NCBI RefSeq assembly: GCF_002794355.1
Contig: NZ_PGOI01000006.1
Span: 1 to 64,000 of the forward strand
Length of the DNA stretch: 64,000 bases
Origin: Pseudorhodobacter sp. MZDSW-24AT
Lineage (GTDB): Bacteria; Pseudomonadota; Alphaproteobacteria; Rhodobacterales; Rhodobacteraceae
Direction: 5' to 3'
Part shown: positions 43,157 through 51,772 of the stretch, piece by piece
Numbering within the stretch: the stretch's first letter is position 1
How the letters are laid out: each line of letters begins with the position of its first letter
Notes under the pieces: model-generated
The model's database searches: none
What the model was told of the DNA's origin: nothing
What the model saw: only the letters and a program-made list of their open reading frames with translations
Program-made: the position numbers and the translations under genes

Positions 43157-44197
43157 ATGAGTGATTACTATTCACAGGAAAACCACGGTCCGTTTCATCT
43201 GCACAGCCTTGGCGATTTTACCCTGACCTCGGGGCAGGTGCTGAAGGACGCGCAAATTGCCTACGCCACCCAAGGCAAGCTGAACGCGGCCAAGGACAAC
43301 GCAGTGCTGGTCACCACCTGGTACACGGGCACCACCAAGATCATGGAGCAAATTTACATAGGCGCGGGCCATGCGCTGGACCCATCGAAGTATTTCATCA
43401 TTCTGGCAAATCAGTTGGGATCAGGCCTGTCCACATCGCCCTCTAACTCTGCGGCGCAAGGGGGGGCGGCCTTTCCCGCAGTGTCAATGGGAGATGACGT
43501 CAATGCACAGCACCGGCTGGTGACCGAGGCGTTTGGCCTCGATCATCTGGCGCTGGTGTTCGGCGGGTCGATGGGGGCGGGGCAGGCGCTGGAATGGGCC
43601 TGCCGTTACCCCGGTTTTGCGCAGCGCGTTGCGGCCTTGGCGGGGGTTGGCACCACGCGCCCCCATGCCGTGGTCATAGGCAAGATCGTCCAGGACATCC
43701 TGACCTCTGCTCCAGGCTTCAACGGCGGAGCCTATGCCGCTGCCGACATGGCAGTGCCACTGCGCCAGCACGCGCTTTACTGGACTAACCTTGCTTGGTG
43801 CCCTGATTTTCTAGACCGCAAGGGATGGGAACCCTTGGGTCATGCGTCTCTGGATGCCTTTCTGACCGATTTCATGACCGGCTATTTCGCGCCGATGGAT
43901 GCCAACAACCTGCTGGCACAGGTCAGCAAATGGCAACGCGCCGATGTGGGTGGCAATGCGGGCGGCGATGCAAAGGCCGCCTACGCGAAGGTGAAGTCTA
44001 AGGTGCTGCTGATGCCGATATCGTCAGACCAGATTTTCCCTGTGGCCACCTGCATCGCAGAGGCAGCATTGATCCCCGGTGCCCGCCTGACCGTGATCGA
44101 CGGCAAGGCAGGCCATCTTGGTCTTTTCGCCATCGAGCCTGATTACATGCCGCAGATCAACGCGGCGCTCTCCGGGCTGCTAGGTGAACAGGTCTAG
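43157..44197 (+). CDS. MetX-like alpha/beta hydrolase/acyltransferase
   Basis: A 346-aa protein from ATG 43157 (AGGAG at 43143-43147). It has the homoserine-acetyltransferase-like fold: nucleophile GGSMGAGQAL (Ser about 141), acid in PISSDQIFP and catalytic His in GKAGHLGLF. True MetX proteins bind homoserine with specific arginines that I cannot confirm here. Many relatives are plain esterases or amidases. It lies 29 bp after the transporter operon, so it probably processes the imported substrate. Confidence 0.85.
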   Translation: MSDYYSQENHGPFHLHSLGDFTLTSGQVLKDAQIAYATQGKLNAAKDNAVLVTTWYTGTTKIMEQIYIGAGHALDPSKYFIILANQLGSGLSTSPSNSAAQGGAAFPAVSMGDDVNAQHRLVTEAFGLDHLALVFGGSMGAGQALEWACRYPGFAQRVAALAGVGTTRPHAVVIGKIVQDILTSAPGFNGGAYAAADMAVPLRQHALYWTNLAWCPDFLDRKGWEPLGHASLDAFLTDFMTGYFAPMDANNLLAQVSKWQRADVGGNAGGDAKAAYAKVKSKVLLMPISSDQIFPVATCIAEAALIPGARLTVIDGKAGHLGLFAIEPDYMPQINAALSGLLGEQV

Positions 44198-44267
44198 GCG
44201 ATCTTCTTGCGGGCGATCTGATCAGTCATCTGGTGGACTTGATTGCGTCTGGAGTCTCGTCCTAAGC

Positions 44268-44726
44268 TCAGCTGATCCGCGCGGATTGCCGCTTTACCCA
44301 TCGGATAGGTATTGAAGACTCAATCGAAGCGACTCCGCCGATCTTCGTTAGACGTCCGGTCAAAAAGTGCTCGAAGTCGTTCAGGTCGGCAACCGAAATT
44401 CGAAGTAGATAGTCGAAGCTGCCGGTCATCAGCCAACACTCCACGACTTCGGGGCAGAGTTTGACCTCACGCTCGAACTCGACAAGTTTGCGGTCCACCT
44501 GCTGATCCAGCTTGACAGAGACGAAGACACTGAAGCCAAAGCCCATGCGTACCTCGTCCACCACGGCGCTGTAGCCGGTGATGAAGCCGTCAGCCTCTAG
44601 CCGACGGATGCGCCGCGCACAGGGTGAGGGCGAAAGGCCGACACGCTCGCTCAGTTCCTGATGTGAGATGCGCGCATCTGCCTGCAGCTCTTTCAGAATT
44701 CGGTGGTCGATCTGATCCAGTTTCAT
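44268..44726 (-). CDS. Lrp/AsnC-family transcriptional regulator
   Basis: A 152-aa protein. N-terminal HTH (DARISHQELSERVGLSPSPC) and a C-terminal RAM/AsnC ligand-binding domain (VVECWLMTGSFDYLLRI). Usual length. Divergent from the TPP-enzyme gene and likely to control it in response to an amino acid or 2-oxo acid. Confidence 0.94.
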   Translation of the reverse strand: MKLDQIDHRILKELQADARISHQELSERVGLSPSPCARRIRRLEADGFITGYSAVVDEVRMGFGFSVFVSVKLDQQVDRKLVEFEREVKLCPEVVECWLMTGSFDYLLRISVADLNDFEHFLTGRLTKIGGVASIESSIPIRWVKRQSARIS

Positions 44727-44733
44727 ATGATAT

Positions 44734-44775
44734 ACGCCGAAAATCAGCGCTCCTTGTCAATTTGACGCCGAATAT
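44734..44775. promoter_or_regulatory. Two direct boxes ACGCCGAAAAT / ACGCCGAATAT in the Lrp promoter region
   Basis: The boxes at 44734-44744 and 44765-44775 are 31 bp apart (about three helical turns) in the divergent region between the Lrp-like gene and the TPP-enzyme gene. The phased spacing suits an octameric Lrp-type regulator. A short GTCAA-T-TTGAC palindrome lies at 44755-44765. Confidence 0.5.
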
Positions 44776-44857
44776 GAGCAATCGGAGTGCGAAAAGACAG
44801 GTAAAATGCAAGTATCTCGCCCAGGGACTGCGATATTCTTGCCTAAAGGAGTTGCCG

Positions 44858-47218
44858 ATGCCTGATTTTCCCCATCTGAAAACCATTGAACAGCGCTTGC
44901 TGTGGTTGTCGCACTGGATGATCCATCACGCCAATCACATCCGGCCCAACGTAGACGGGATCAAGGTCGGCGGGCATCAGGCGTCGTCGGCCTCGATGGT
45001 GTCGATCCTGACAGCGCTCTATTTCCACGCGCTGCGGCCACAAGACCGGGTCGCGGTCAAACCCCATGCCTCGCCGGTCTTTCACGCCATCCAATATCTG
45101 ATGGCCAACCAGACCCGCGAAAAGATGGAGAATTTCCGCGGTTTCGGTGGGGTGCAAAGCTACCCCAGCCGGACCAAGGACGTGGATGATGTCGATTTCT
45201 CTACCGGATCGGTCGGCCTTGGCGTCGCGATCACGTCGTTTGCGTCGATCATGCAGGACTATATCGCCGCCAAGGACTGGGGCGGCGATCTGCCTTTGGG
45301 CCGCATGGTGGCGTTGGTCGGTGATGCCGAGATGGACGAAGGCAACGTCTATGAGACGCTGCAAGAGGGCTGGAAGAACGATCTGAGAAACTGCTGGTGG
45401 ATCATCGACTACAACCGCCAGTCGCTGGACGGGATCGTGCGTGAAGGGCTGTTTGCGCGGATCGAGCAGATCTTCGACGCCTTCGGCTGGGATGTGGTGC
45501 GGGTCAAATACGGCGCCCTGCAACGCGCGGCTTTTGCCGAGCCGGGAGGCAGCGCCCTGCGCGACTGGATCGACCGCTGCCCGAACCAGCAATACGCCGC
45601 GCTGACCTTTATGGGCGGGGCCGTCTGGCGCAAGCGGCTGATGGAGGATCTGGGCGATCAGGGCGATGTATCGGCGCTGATCGACCGGCGCGACGACGCA
45701 GGATTGGCAGCGCTGATGGAAAACCTGGGCGGCAACTGCGTGCAGACCATGGCCGAGGCGTTTGACGCCGTCACCCACGACCGGCCGACCTGCTTTCTCG
45801 CCTATACGATCAAGGGCTGGGGCACCCCGATTGCCGGCCACAAGGACAACCACGGCGGGCTGATGAACCCCACTCAGTTTGCGTCATGGCAAAGGCACAT
45901 GGGCGTGCCGCAGGGCCAGGAGTGGGAGCCGATGGCCACCGTCCAAGACCCGACCGCCCTGCGCAGTTTCCTCTCGCGTGTGCCGTTTTTTGCAAATGGC
46001 AGCCGCCGCTATCACGACGACCGCATTGCCGTGCCGAAGATCATCGTCGATACTGGCCGCGAGATCTCGACCCAGGCTGCCTTCGGCAAGATCCTCGACG
46101 AACTTTCCAAGAGCTCCTCTGCGTTGGCCGCGCGGATCGTTACCACCTCGCCTGACGTAACGGGAACCACCAGCCTCGGCCCCTGGGTCAACCGGCGCAA
46201 GTTGTTTGCGCGTCAGCCGCAGGCCGATGCCTTCATTGAGCACCGCATCCCCTCGACCGCGAAGTGGGAGTTTGCGCCCGAGGGACAGCATATCGAACTG
46301 GGCATCGCCGAGATGAACCTGTTCTTGCTGCTGGGGGCGGCGGGCTTGTCACACAGCCTATTCGGCAAGCGGCTGTTCCCCATCGGCACAGTCTATGACC
46401 CCTTTGTGCATCGGGGCCTCGATGCCCTGAATTATGCCTGCTATCAGGATGCCCGCTTCATCATCATCGGCACCCCGTCGGGCGTTACACTGGCGCCCGA
46501 AGGCGGCGCGCATCAGTCCATCGGGACACCCTTGACCGGCATGTCGCAGGATGGTTTGGCGGCGTTTGAACCGGCCTTTGCCGATGAATTGGCGGTGATC
46601 ATGGAATGGGCCTTCGACTACCTTCAACGCGACGGCGATGGCGACCCGGACGAACGCACCTGGCTGCGCGACAAAACAGGCGGGTCGGTCTATCTGCGGT
46701 TGACGACAAACCCGCTCGAACAGCCGGGCAAGCGCCACGACAACGCCTTCTTGCAAGGAGCCATCGACGGAGCTTACTGGCTGCGAAAGCCCGGACCAAA
46801 TTGCCAGTCAGTGATCGCCTATCAGGGGGCTGTAGCGCCTGAGGCTATTGCGGCAGCGGGCATCATCGGCGAACACCGCCGCGATGTGGGGGTGCTGGCC
46901 GTTACCTCGGCCGATCGGCTGAACGCGGGCTGGACGGCCGCACAGCGCGCCCGCGCACGTGGTAACCGGGCGGCACGCAGCCACATTGAGACATTGTTGG
47001 CGGACCTGCCACGAGATTGTCTGCTGGTCACGGCCATTGACGGACACCCGGCCACTTTGGCCTGGCTAGGGTCGGTCGGCGGGCACAAGACAGTGTCACA
47101 CGGGGTCGAGCATTTCGGCCAGACTGGCACAATCGGCGACCTCTATCACCACTTCGGGCTGGACCGTGACTCCCTTGCGCAGTCCATAGCGGGTTTGACA
47201 ACGGGACGAGGTCCTTAG
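44858..47218 (+). CDS. AceE-like thiamine-diphosphate enzyme (transketolase/2-oxoacid dehydrogenase E1 type)
   Basis: A 786-aa protein from ATG 44858 (AAAGGAG site); the frame is open further upstream inside the Lrp gene. The N-terminal TPP-binding domain has GDAEMDEGNVYETLQEGW ending in DYNRQSLDG (about 150-190). A pyrimidine-binding domain follows (EGQHIELGIAEMNLFLLLGA, about 475-494), then a C-terminal transketolase-like domain. It resembles homodimeric pyruvate dehydrogenase E1 but is about 100 residues shorter, with no lipoyl E2/E3 genes nearby. May decarboxylate a different 2-oxo acid or act as a transketolase. Confidence 0.87.
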   Translation: MPDFPHLKTIEQRLLWLSHWMIHHANHIRPNVDGIKVGGHQASSASMVSILTALYFHALRPQDRVAVKPHASPVFHAIQYLMANQTREKMENFRGFGGVQSYPSRTKDVDDVDFSTGSVGLGVAITSFASIMQDYIAAKDWGGDLPLGRMVALVGDAEMDEGNVYETLQEGWKNDLRNCWWIIDYNRQSLDGIVREGLFARIEQIFDAFGWDVVRVKYGALQRAAFAEPGGSALRDWIDRCPNQQYAALTFMGGAVWRKRLMEDLGDQGDVSALIDRRDDAGLAALMENLGGNCVQTMAEAFDAVTHDRPTCFLAYTIKGWGTPIAGHKDNHGGLMNPTQFASWQRHMGVPQGQEWEPMATVQDPTALRSFLSRVPFFANGSRRYHDDRIAVPKIIVDTGREISTQAAFGKILDELSKSSSALAARIVTTSPDVTGTTSLGPWVNRRKLFARQPQADAFIEHRIPSTAKWEFAPEGQHIELGIAEMNLFLLLGAAGLSHSLFGKRLFPIGTVYDPFVHRGLDALNYACYQDARFIIIGTPSGVTLAPEGGAHQSIGTPLTGMSQDGLAAFEPAFADELAVIMEWAFDYLQRDGDGDPDERTWLRDKTGGSVYLRLTTNPLEQPGKRHDNAFLQGAIDGAYWLRKPGPNCQSVIAYQGAVAPEAIAAAGIIGEHRRDVGVLAVTSADRLNAGWTAAQRARARGNRAARSHIETLLADLPRDCLLVTAIDGHPATLAWLGSVGGHKTVSHGVEHFGQTGTIGDLYHHFGLDRDSLAQSIAGLTTGRGP

Positions 47219-47231
47219 GGTCAGTGAACAG

Positions 47232-47390
47232 CCCCTAGTTTGCTAGACTCCTTGCAGTTTCAGTTTCTGCTGCTGTTCGAAGGCGATCGGTGACAGCATG
47301 CCGTTCCTAACGTGTTTGCGCTGCGGGTTGTAGAAGAACTCGATGTAGTCGAACACGTCTTGTCGGGCTCCACTGCGGGCCCGCAAGCTA
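47232..47390 (-). mobile_element. IS3-family transposase remnant (C-terminal end of OrfB)
   Basis: The minus strand encodes ARQDVFDYIEFFYNPQRKH followed by MLSPIAFEQQQ and a stop at 47243-47245, the C-terminus of an IS3-family (IS150-like group) integrase. Upstream of this the frame turns into unrelated sequence, so only the last 45 or so residues survive. It directly abuts the 3' end of the TPP-enzyme gene and marks the right border of the metabolic cargo. Confidence 0.82.
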
Positions 47391-47678
47391 TTGTAGGACA
47401 AGGCAATCGCTAGTGAGAACGATACCGTGGCTTGGCAAACTGAGCGCAGTTGCCAACCTATAGGTTGGCAGGGGCGCTTAGGGACATCAGCCTCGGTCAA
47501 GCTTCTGTCCGAAGGACCACGGTCTGGTCGCGGCGGCGCTCCGGTAGGTACTCCGCTGCGACCTTCGGCAACCACCGCAAATCTGTAGCCGTCTCTTATC
47601 CCAGCGCATTCAAATCTCCCATCAATTAGAGCTACCCTCAGTTCTTTGGAAATTCTGACTTTGGAGCGTCCAAAACGC
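47391..47678. other. Intergenic stretch after the IS remnant
   Basis: About 290 bp with no supported gene. Weak frames here are continuations of the IS remnant without family character. The promoter region of the AbiE operon follows. Confidence 0.4.
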
Positions 47679-47737
47679 TAAAGTGTCGCTTCCGTCAAAG
47701 AAATCCATGGTGCTCACTTTAAAAATATGTCACTTTA
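47679..47737. promoter_or_regulatory. Candidate AbiEi operator: three TAAAGTG/CACTTTA boxes
   Basis: TAAAGTG (47679-47685) is inverted relative to CACTTTA at 47715-47721 and 47731-47737, the last ending seven bases before the abiEi ATG. AbiEi antitoxins are known to repress their own operon by binding inverted repeats. No ribosome site precedes the ATG, so the mRNA may be leaderless. Confidence 0.6.
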
Positions 47738-47743
47738 GATATC

Positions 47744-48565
47744 ATGGACGCCGCAAGGTCACAAAATCTGAAGAAACTGCTTGATGCCGTGCCGGCCGGG
47801 TACCTAGTCGATGCCGCATGGCTCGTCTCCCACGGCATCGCCTATGAGAGCTTCCGTGACTATGTGAAGCGCGGCTGGCTCGACCGCATCACCCGAGGCG
47901 TATTCCGCCGCCCACTCCCCAGCACCGCAGCCATCCCGATATCAAACAGCATCGACTGGAAGACCTGCATCCTTTCCACGCAGCACATCATGGGTCATGA
48001 CCTGCATGTCGGCGGCACCACGGCGCTCGGCGAACAGGGGCATGCCCATTATCTGCGCCTCGGCGATAGCGCTCCTGTCTGGGTGTATGGGGACAGTATC
48101 CCCAATTGGCTGGCGAAACTACCGACGGATGCCCAGATCAGAATCCGCCCCCGTTCCTTGTTTGCCGACCCGAAACTGGGCTTGATCGAGGGCAAAACGA
48201 CCGGCCAGCCGTGGGACTGGGGTCTCACGATGTCGACGCCGGAGCGCGCGATCCTGGAGGCCATGGACGAACTACCTGACCATGAAAGCTTCCACACTGT
48301 CGACATGGTCTTCGAGAGCCTGACGACCCTGCGCCCAAGACTGCTGTCCGACCTCCTCCAGACTTGCCGCAAGATCAAGGTCAAGCGCCTGTTCTTCGTT
48401 TTCTCCGACCGCCACGACCATCCTTGGCGCAAGCGGATCGACCCGCAGGCATTTGATCTCGGTAGCGGCGACCGGGCCCTGGTTCAGGGCGGGAAGATCC
48501 ACCCCCGCTATCGGATCATGGTGCCGAAAGATTTCGTGGAACCGGAGGTCGGCAGTGGCGCGTGA
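47744..48565 (+). CDS. abiEi: AbiEi-type antitoxin of a type IV toxin-antitoxin system
   Basis: A 273-aa protein. N-terminal winged-helix (GYLVDAAWLVSHGIAYESFR, then DRITRGVFRRPLP) and a larger C-terminal antitoxin domain (STPERAILEAMDELP). AbiEi represses the operon through its HTH and counters AbiEii without forming a stable complex. The stop overlaps the toxin's GTG start by 11 bp. Confidence 0.88.
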   Translation: MDAARSQNLKKLLDAVPAGYLVDAAWLVSHGIAYESFRDYVKRGWLDRITRGVFRRPLPSTAAIPISNSIDWKTCILSTQHIMGHDLHVGGTTALGEQGHAHYLRLGDSAPVWVYGDSIPNWLAKLPTDAQIRIRPRSLFADPKLGLIEGKTTGQPWDWGLTMSTPERAILEAMDELPDHESFHTVDMVFESLTTLRPRLLSDLLQTCRKIKVKRLFFVFSDRHDHPWRKRIDPQAFDLGSGDRALVQGGKIHPRYRIMVPKDFVEPEVGSGA

Positions 48566-49472
48566 GACCTATGAAGCCCAAGTTGCGCTCCTCGTGCGCG
48601 TCCTGCCCCATGTCGCAGGCGAAAGCGTCTTCGCGCTCAAGGGCGGGACGGCGATCAACCTCTTTTACCGGGACCTGCCGCGGCTGTCGGTCGATATCGA
48701 CCTGACCTACCTGCCAATCAAGGAACGCGCCGAAAGCCTGGACGAGATCAATGCGGCAATGGACCGCATCGCAGCTTCCATCGAGGCCGGTATCCGCGGC
48801 GCGAAATCGCAGCGTATCCAAGGCGGCGGCGGCGGAGACACACGGCTGCTTGCACGCCTCGGCAATGCCGAGATCAAGATCGAAACCTCGCCTGTGACCC
48901 GAGGCGTGGTTCACGACCCGGAAATCCGTATCGTCTCGGGCGCCGTGGAGGACGCCTACGGCTATGCTGAAATACAGGTCGTCTCTTTCGAGGACCTGTT
49001 CGCAGGCAAGCTGCACGCTGCCCTAGATCGGCAGCATCCCCGCGACCTCTACGACGTCACGCTCCTTTACGAAAACGAGGGCCTGACGCAGGACCTCTTC
49101 CAGACCTTCCTGATCTATGTCGCCAGTTCGCCCCGGCCGGCGCATGAGCTTCTCGATCCGAATCTGATCGACCTCGAGCAACCCTACGCGCGGGAGTTCG
49201 AGGGAATGACCAGAACACCCGTTCCTCTCGACTCGCTTCTGGCGACGCGCCTCAGGCTGATCGCAGATGTACAATCGCGCCTCGACGACAAAGCGAGGCA
49301 GTTCCTTCTGACACTTCAAGACGGGGAGCCTGACTTTGCGGCCATCGACCGGGCGCAGGCGGGTCAGCTGCCCGCCGTGCAGTGGAAACTCGTCAACCTG
49401 AACAAGCTGAAGCGCGAAAACCCCGCAAAGCACGCAGCGCAGCGCGACGCCCTGCTGAAACTTCTGAGCTGA
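48555..49472 (+). CDS. abiEii: AbiEii-type nucleotidyltransferase toxin
   Basis: A 305-aa protein starting at GTG 48555, five bases after a perfect GGAGGT. Nucleotidyltransferase motifs: FALKGGTAINLFY (about 26-38), catalytic SVDIDLTYL (about 45-53) and EDLFAGKLHAALDR (about 146-159). This family inhibits growth by NTP transfer, in some members onto tRNA acceptor ends. Translationally coupled to abiEi. It serves plasmid stability and can give abortive infection. Confidence 0.9.
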   Translation: MARETYEAQVALLVRVLPHVAGESVFALKGGTAINLFYRDLPRLSVDIDLTYLPIKERAESLDEINAAMDRIAASIEAGIRGAKSQRIQGGGGGDTRLLARLGNAEIKIETSPVTRGVVHDPEIRIVSGAVEDAYGYAEIQVVSFEDLFAGKLHAALDRQHPRDLYDVTLLYENEGLTQDLFQTFLIYVASSPRPAHELLDPNLIDLEQPYAREFEGMTRTPVPLDSLLATRLRLIADVQSRLDDKARQFLLTLQDGEPDFAAIDRAQAGQLPAVQWKLVNLNKLKRENPAKHAAQRDALLKLLS

Positions 49473-49554
49473 ACCATGTCCTGCACCGGCGAGACGGGGG
49501 CAGAGACATCGCCGTCCTCAGCACGTCTATGGGAAGTCCAGAAGACCGGCGAAC

Positions 49555-49731
49555 TCAGTCCGTCGTTGCAAGCCCTGTGTCGCGCTGAACTGACCGCATT
49601 TTCGCCCGACGAAAGGCCAAGCGCAGGGCTTCGGTCGGCAAAGGCGGTGAGTCAATAGCCTCAAAGAAGCGCTCATGGTCGATCTTCTTGAGATCAGTGT
49701 GGTCAGGACTTTCGATATCGGGCGTTGTCAT
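49555..49731 (-). CDS. Small hypothetical frame downstream of the DUF6088 gene
   Basis: A 58-aa frame (MTTPDIESPDHTDLKKIDHE..., ending AFRRAKMRSVQRDTG region) starting 37 bp after the DUF6088 stop. An ATG at 49752 is an alternative. Composition is protein-like, but I recognise no family. It occupies the position where a nucleotidyltransferase toxin gene would normally follow, so it may be a replacement or a remnant. Confidence 0.35.
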   Translation of the reverse strand: MTTPDIESPDHTDLKKIDHERFFEAIDSPPLPTEALRLAFRRAKMRSVQRDTGLATTD

Positions 49732-49767
49732 CTTTACGATCCTCTGGTGCAATTGCGGTTTGGCAGA

Positions 49768-50385
49768 TCAGCCGCCAGCCGCGATCGAGGCGCGTGGATG
49801 GACCATCTCTCCGACCAATCGCGCCAGCCAGGTCGGGAACTGCGGCGCAGCCGATACCAGTTCTGTCTTTGCAGTCTCCGTGAGCTTGGATCGCAGGATT
49901 TGCATGGCCTTGGGAGCCTCATCCGGACCGAGCCATGCCAGAGCCCGGACAACCTGGCCCGAGGTCTTGCTCCCAAGGGCCAACTGCCAGCGCGGCGCAT
50001 GACGCAGTTCGACTGCCTGCCGGCCAAGCTTCAGCACACGGCTTCGTCCCGAGGTGAGGTAAACCGTCTTGACCGGCACCTGCGTGGTCAGGCCCAAAGC
50101 GTTTGCCGCGGCAGCACCGCTCGGCACGATCGTCTCGCCCCGCTGCACAGCGAGCGCTTCAATCGCCTGTTCAGCCGACGGACTGCGCGGACCAAAGCGT
50201 GTCTGGACCGGGCGCATGTAGATGCCGCGTCCCGCACGGATCAACTCGCCGCGCGCGGCCAGACGCGACAGCGTCTGATCGACCGCCGCGCGCGAGCCGA
50301 GGTGCAAGAGGCCCTTCGCTGCCAAGGGCACCCCCTCCGGCAACGTCATCGCGACCTTCATAATGCTCTCGGCCATGCGCTCCAT
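49768..50385 (-). CDS. DUF6088/AbiEi-like antitoxin without adjacent toxin
   Basis: A 205-aa protein from ATG 50385 behind AAAGGAGCG. The N-terminal winged helix (GSRAAVDQTLSRLAARGELI, then RAGRGIYMRPV) and central LTTQVPVKTVYLTSGRSR match DUF6088, an AbiEi relative. No nucleotidyltransferase follows on its strand. The only nearby one belongs to the convergent AbiE pair. An inverted repeat sits in its promoter. It may be an orphan antitoxin or repressor. Confidence 0.82.
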   Translation of the reverse strand: MERMAESIMKVAMTLPEGVPLAAKGLLHLGSRAAVDQTLSRLAARGELIRAGRGIYMRPVQTRFGPRSPSAEQAIEALAVQRGETIVPSGAAAANALGLTTQVPVKTVYLTSGRSRVLKLGRQAVELRHAPRWQLALGSKTSGQVVRALAWLGPDEAPKAMQILRSKLTETAKTELVSAAPQFPTWLARLVGEMVHPRASIAAGG

Positions 50386-50396
50386 GATCGCTCCTT

Positions 50397-50424
50397 TGTC
50401 AGAAACATATGCGGTTTTCTGACA
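50397..50424. promoter_or_regulatory. Inverted repeat TGTCAGAAA-N10-TTTCTGACA upstream of the DUF6088 gene
   Basis: A perfect 9-bp inverted repeat starts 12 bp upstream of the start codon, immediately behind the ribosome site. It is the natural autorepression operator of the winged-helix protein. It differs in sequence from the boxes of the abiE operon. Confidence 0.6.
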
Positions 50425-50442
50425 GTATTCAACCGTGCCGTC

Positions 50443-51087
50443 TCACCCGAAGCGGCGCCCTCCTTCGGTGAAGGTGTACTCGTTGACGATGATCCCCTCC
50501 TCGATGGCCTCGTCCGATGTCAGGTGGTCGTATTCAGCCTGAAGCTGGCGGTAGAGCCAGCGGGCCAGATCACGCAGCGCCTCGGTCACGATCTCCTCCG
50601 CGTCTTCAGTCGGCGGCTGCCAGGTCGGACTGTCCCGCGTGACGTCAACGGCCATGGTGTATTCGTGGTAGTAGCGGCCGCGGTGGCTGACCTCCGCAGC
50701 GAGCTGGTAGAAGTTACGTCGCTGGATGGCCTGCAGGCGGTCGGCGACGCCATGCAGTGTCGCGTCCGTGGGCGCGTAGTCCCGGATGCGCGCTGCCGCG
50801 CCCTTGGCGTGGGACCAGTAGCCTTCGAAGCAGGCCCCATCGCCTTGGCTCCAGAACCCGGAGAACCAGATGCAGGGTTTGGCCCGCGTCCCGCCGCCCA
50901 TCATGCGCGCGGGCGTGGTCTTCAGGCGGATGCCGAGGATGTCACAGACCCTCTCGAAATCCTCATGGACCGCGTCCCACCAATCATCGTGGGGGCCAAG
51001 CTCGCGATACCAGCTGCGCGCCTTTTCCTTGGCCGCATCCGAAAGCTCGGGGAACTGGTAGACGGTGGTGCAGATCACCTCAGGCAT
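50443..51087 (-). CDS. Conserved plasmid hypothetical protein
   Basis: A 214-aa protein from ATG 51087 (MPEVICTTVYQFPELS). The opening YQFPELSDAAKEKARSWYRE followed by DDWWDAVHEDFE resembles a family of phage/plasmid proteins with no known function. Tryptophan- and acid-rich, soluble. It overlaps the upstream gene by 8 bp. Part of the minus-strand accessory operon running from DUF932 or RadC to here. Confidence 0.78.
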   Translation of the reverse strand: MPEVICTTVYQFPELSDAAKEKARSWYRELGPHDDWWDAVHEDFERVCDILGIRLKTTPARMMGGGTRAKPCIWFSGFWSQGDGACFEGYWSHAKGAAARIRDYAPTDATLHGVADRLQAIQRRNFYQLAAEVSHRGRYYHEYTMAVDVTRDSPTWQPPTEDAEEIVTEALRDLARWLYRQLQAEYDHLTSDEAIEEGIIVNEYTFTEGGRRFG

Positions 51088-51499
51088 CTGCGTCCTCCCC
51101 GTGCAGAGCAGTGGCAAGCCATTCCTGGCTGATCGTCCAGCCGATGGAATTGCGCGCGCCGAGGTCGATGACATGCGCGCCGCCACCGAAGGCGTCGAGG
51201 CGCGGCCGGGAGCAGGTCAGGGCGTACTGGAAGCCCCAGAGGCCGGTGAGGTCGAGCTCTTCCGCAAGGCGCAGCACGAAGCGGATGACGGCTTCGACAT
51301 CGCCGTGGTCGTCGTCATGGATCCAGAGGGCGCTGCCCTCGGGCGCGTCTTGGCGCACGAGGTCGAAGCCCGCGACCTCCGGGTCCTCGGCGTCCTGATC
51401 CTTGGCGCGGAGCTCTTGGAACAGCGCGAGCGCGCGGGCAGCCTTATCGGGGGTGCCAACGTCGAGCAGGCACGAGAAATGGGTGAAGTAATCCGCCAT
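51080..51499 (-). CDS. Conserved plasmid hypothetical protein
   Basis: A 139-aa protein, start ATG 51499 (MADYFTHFSCLLDVGTPDKA) behind AGGAGGT. Acidic, soluble. The ending LTGLWGFQYALTCSRPRLDA, then FGGGAHVIDL, is of a type I recall from Rhodobacterales plasmids. Its stop overlaps the next start, so the two are coupled. Function unknown. Confidence 0.8.
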   Translation of the reverse strand: MADYFTHFSCLLDVGTPDKAARALALFQELRAKDQDAEDPEVAGFDLVRQDAPEGSALWIHDDDHGDVEAVIRFVLRLAEELDLTGLWGFQYALTCSRPRLDAFGGGAHVIDLGARNSIGWTISQEWLATALHGEDADA

Positions 51500-51573
51500 G
51501 GGGACCTCCTGAATGGGAAGACCCGACCGAGCGGCCGGGCACTGGATTGGGATGAAAGGGTGGTTGGGGGCGA

Positions 51574-51771
51574 TCAGCCGGTAGGCCTGTCGCCCACCGC
51601 CTGTCGCATGGAATGCGCGCAGAGCATCTGCCGGTAGAAGCGCTTGCGCGCCGGCCGGAAGCCGCGCACGGCGCGCGTGTCGGGGTGGAGCGCCCGGACC
51701 GCCGCGCGCAGGACGGCGTAGGGCGAAGCCGTCACCGGCAGGCCGAGGCGCTGATAGGCCGGATCGGTCAT
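51574..51771 (-). CDS. Small conserved hypothetical protein
   Basis: A 65-aa basic protein (MTDPAYQRLGLPVTASPYAV...) with YAVLRAAVRALHPDTR, vaguely J-domain-like but without HPD in the right context. It starts one base after the stop of the split DUF6915 gene, showing that they belonged to one operon. Function unknown. Confidence 0.7.
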   Translation of the reverse strand: MTDPAYQRLGLPVTASPYAVLRAAVRALHPDTRAVRGFRPARKRFYRQMLCAHSMRQAVGDRPTG

Positions 51772-51772
51772 C

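Noticed and set aside
43157-44197. True homoserine O-acetyltransferase (metX)
   Set aside because: The fold and triad fit, but no methionine pathway genes are nearby and substrate-specific residues could not be verified, so the symbol was withheld.
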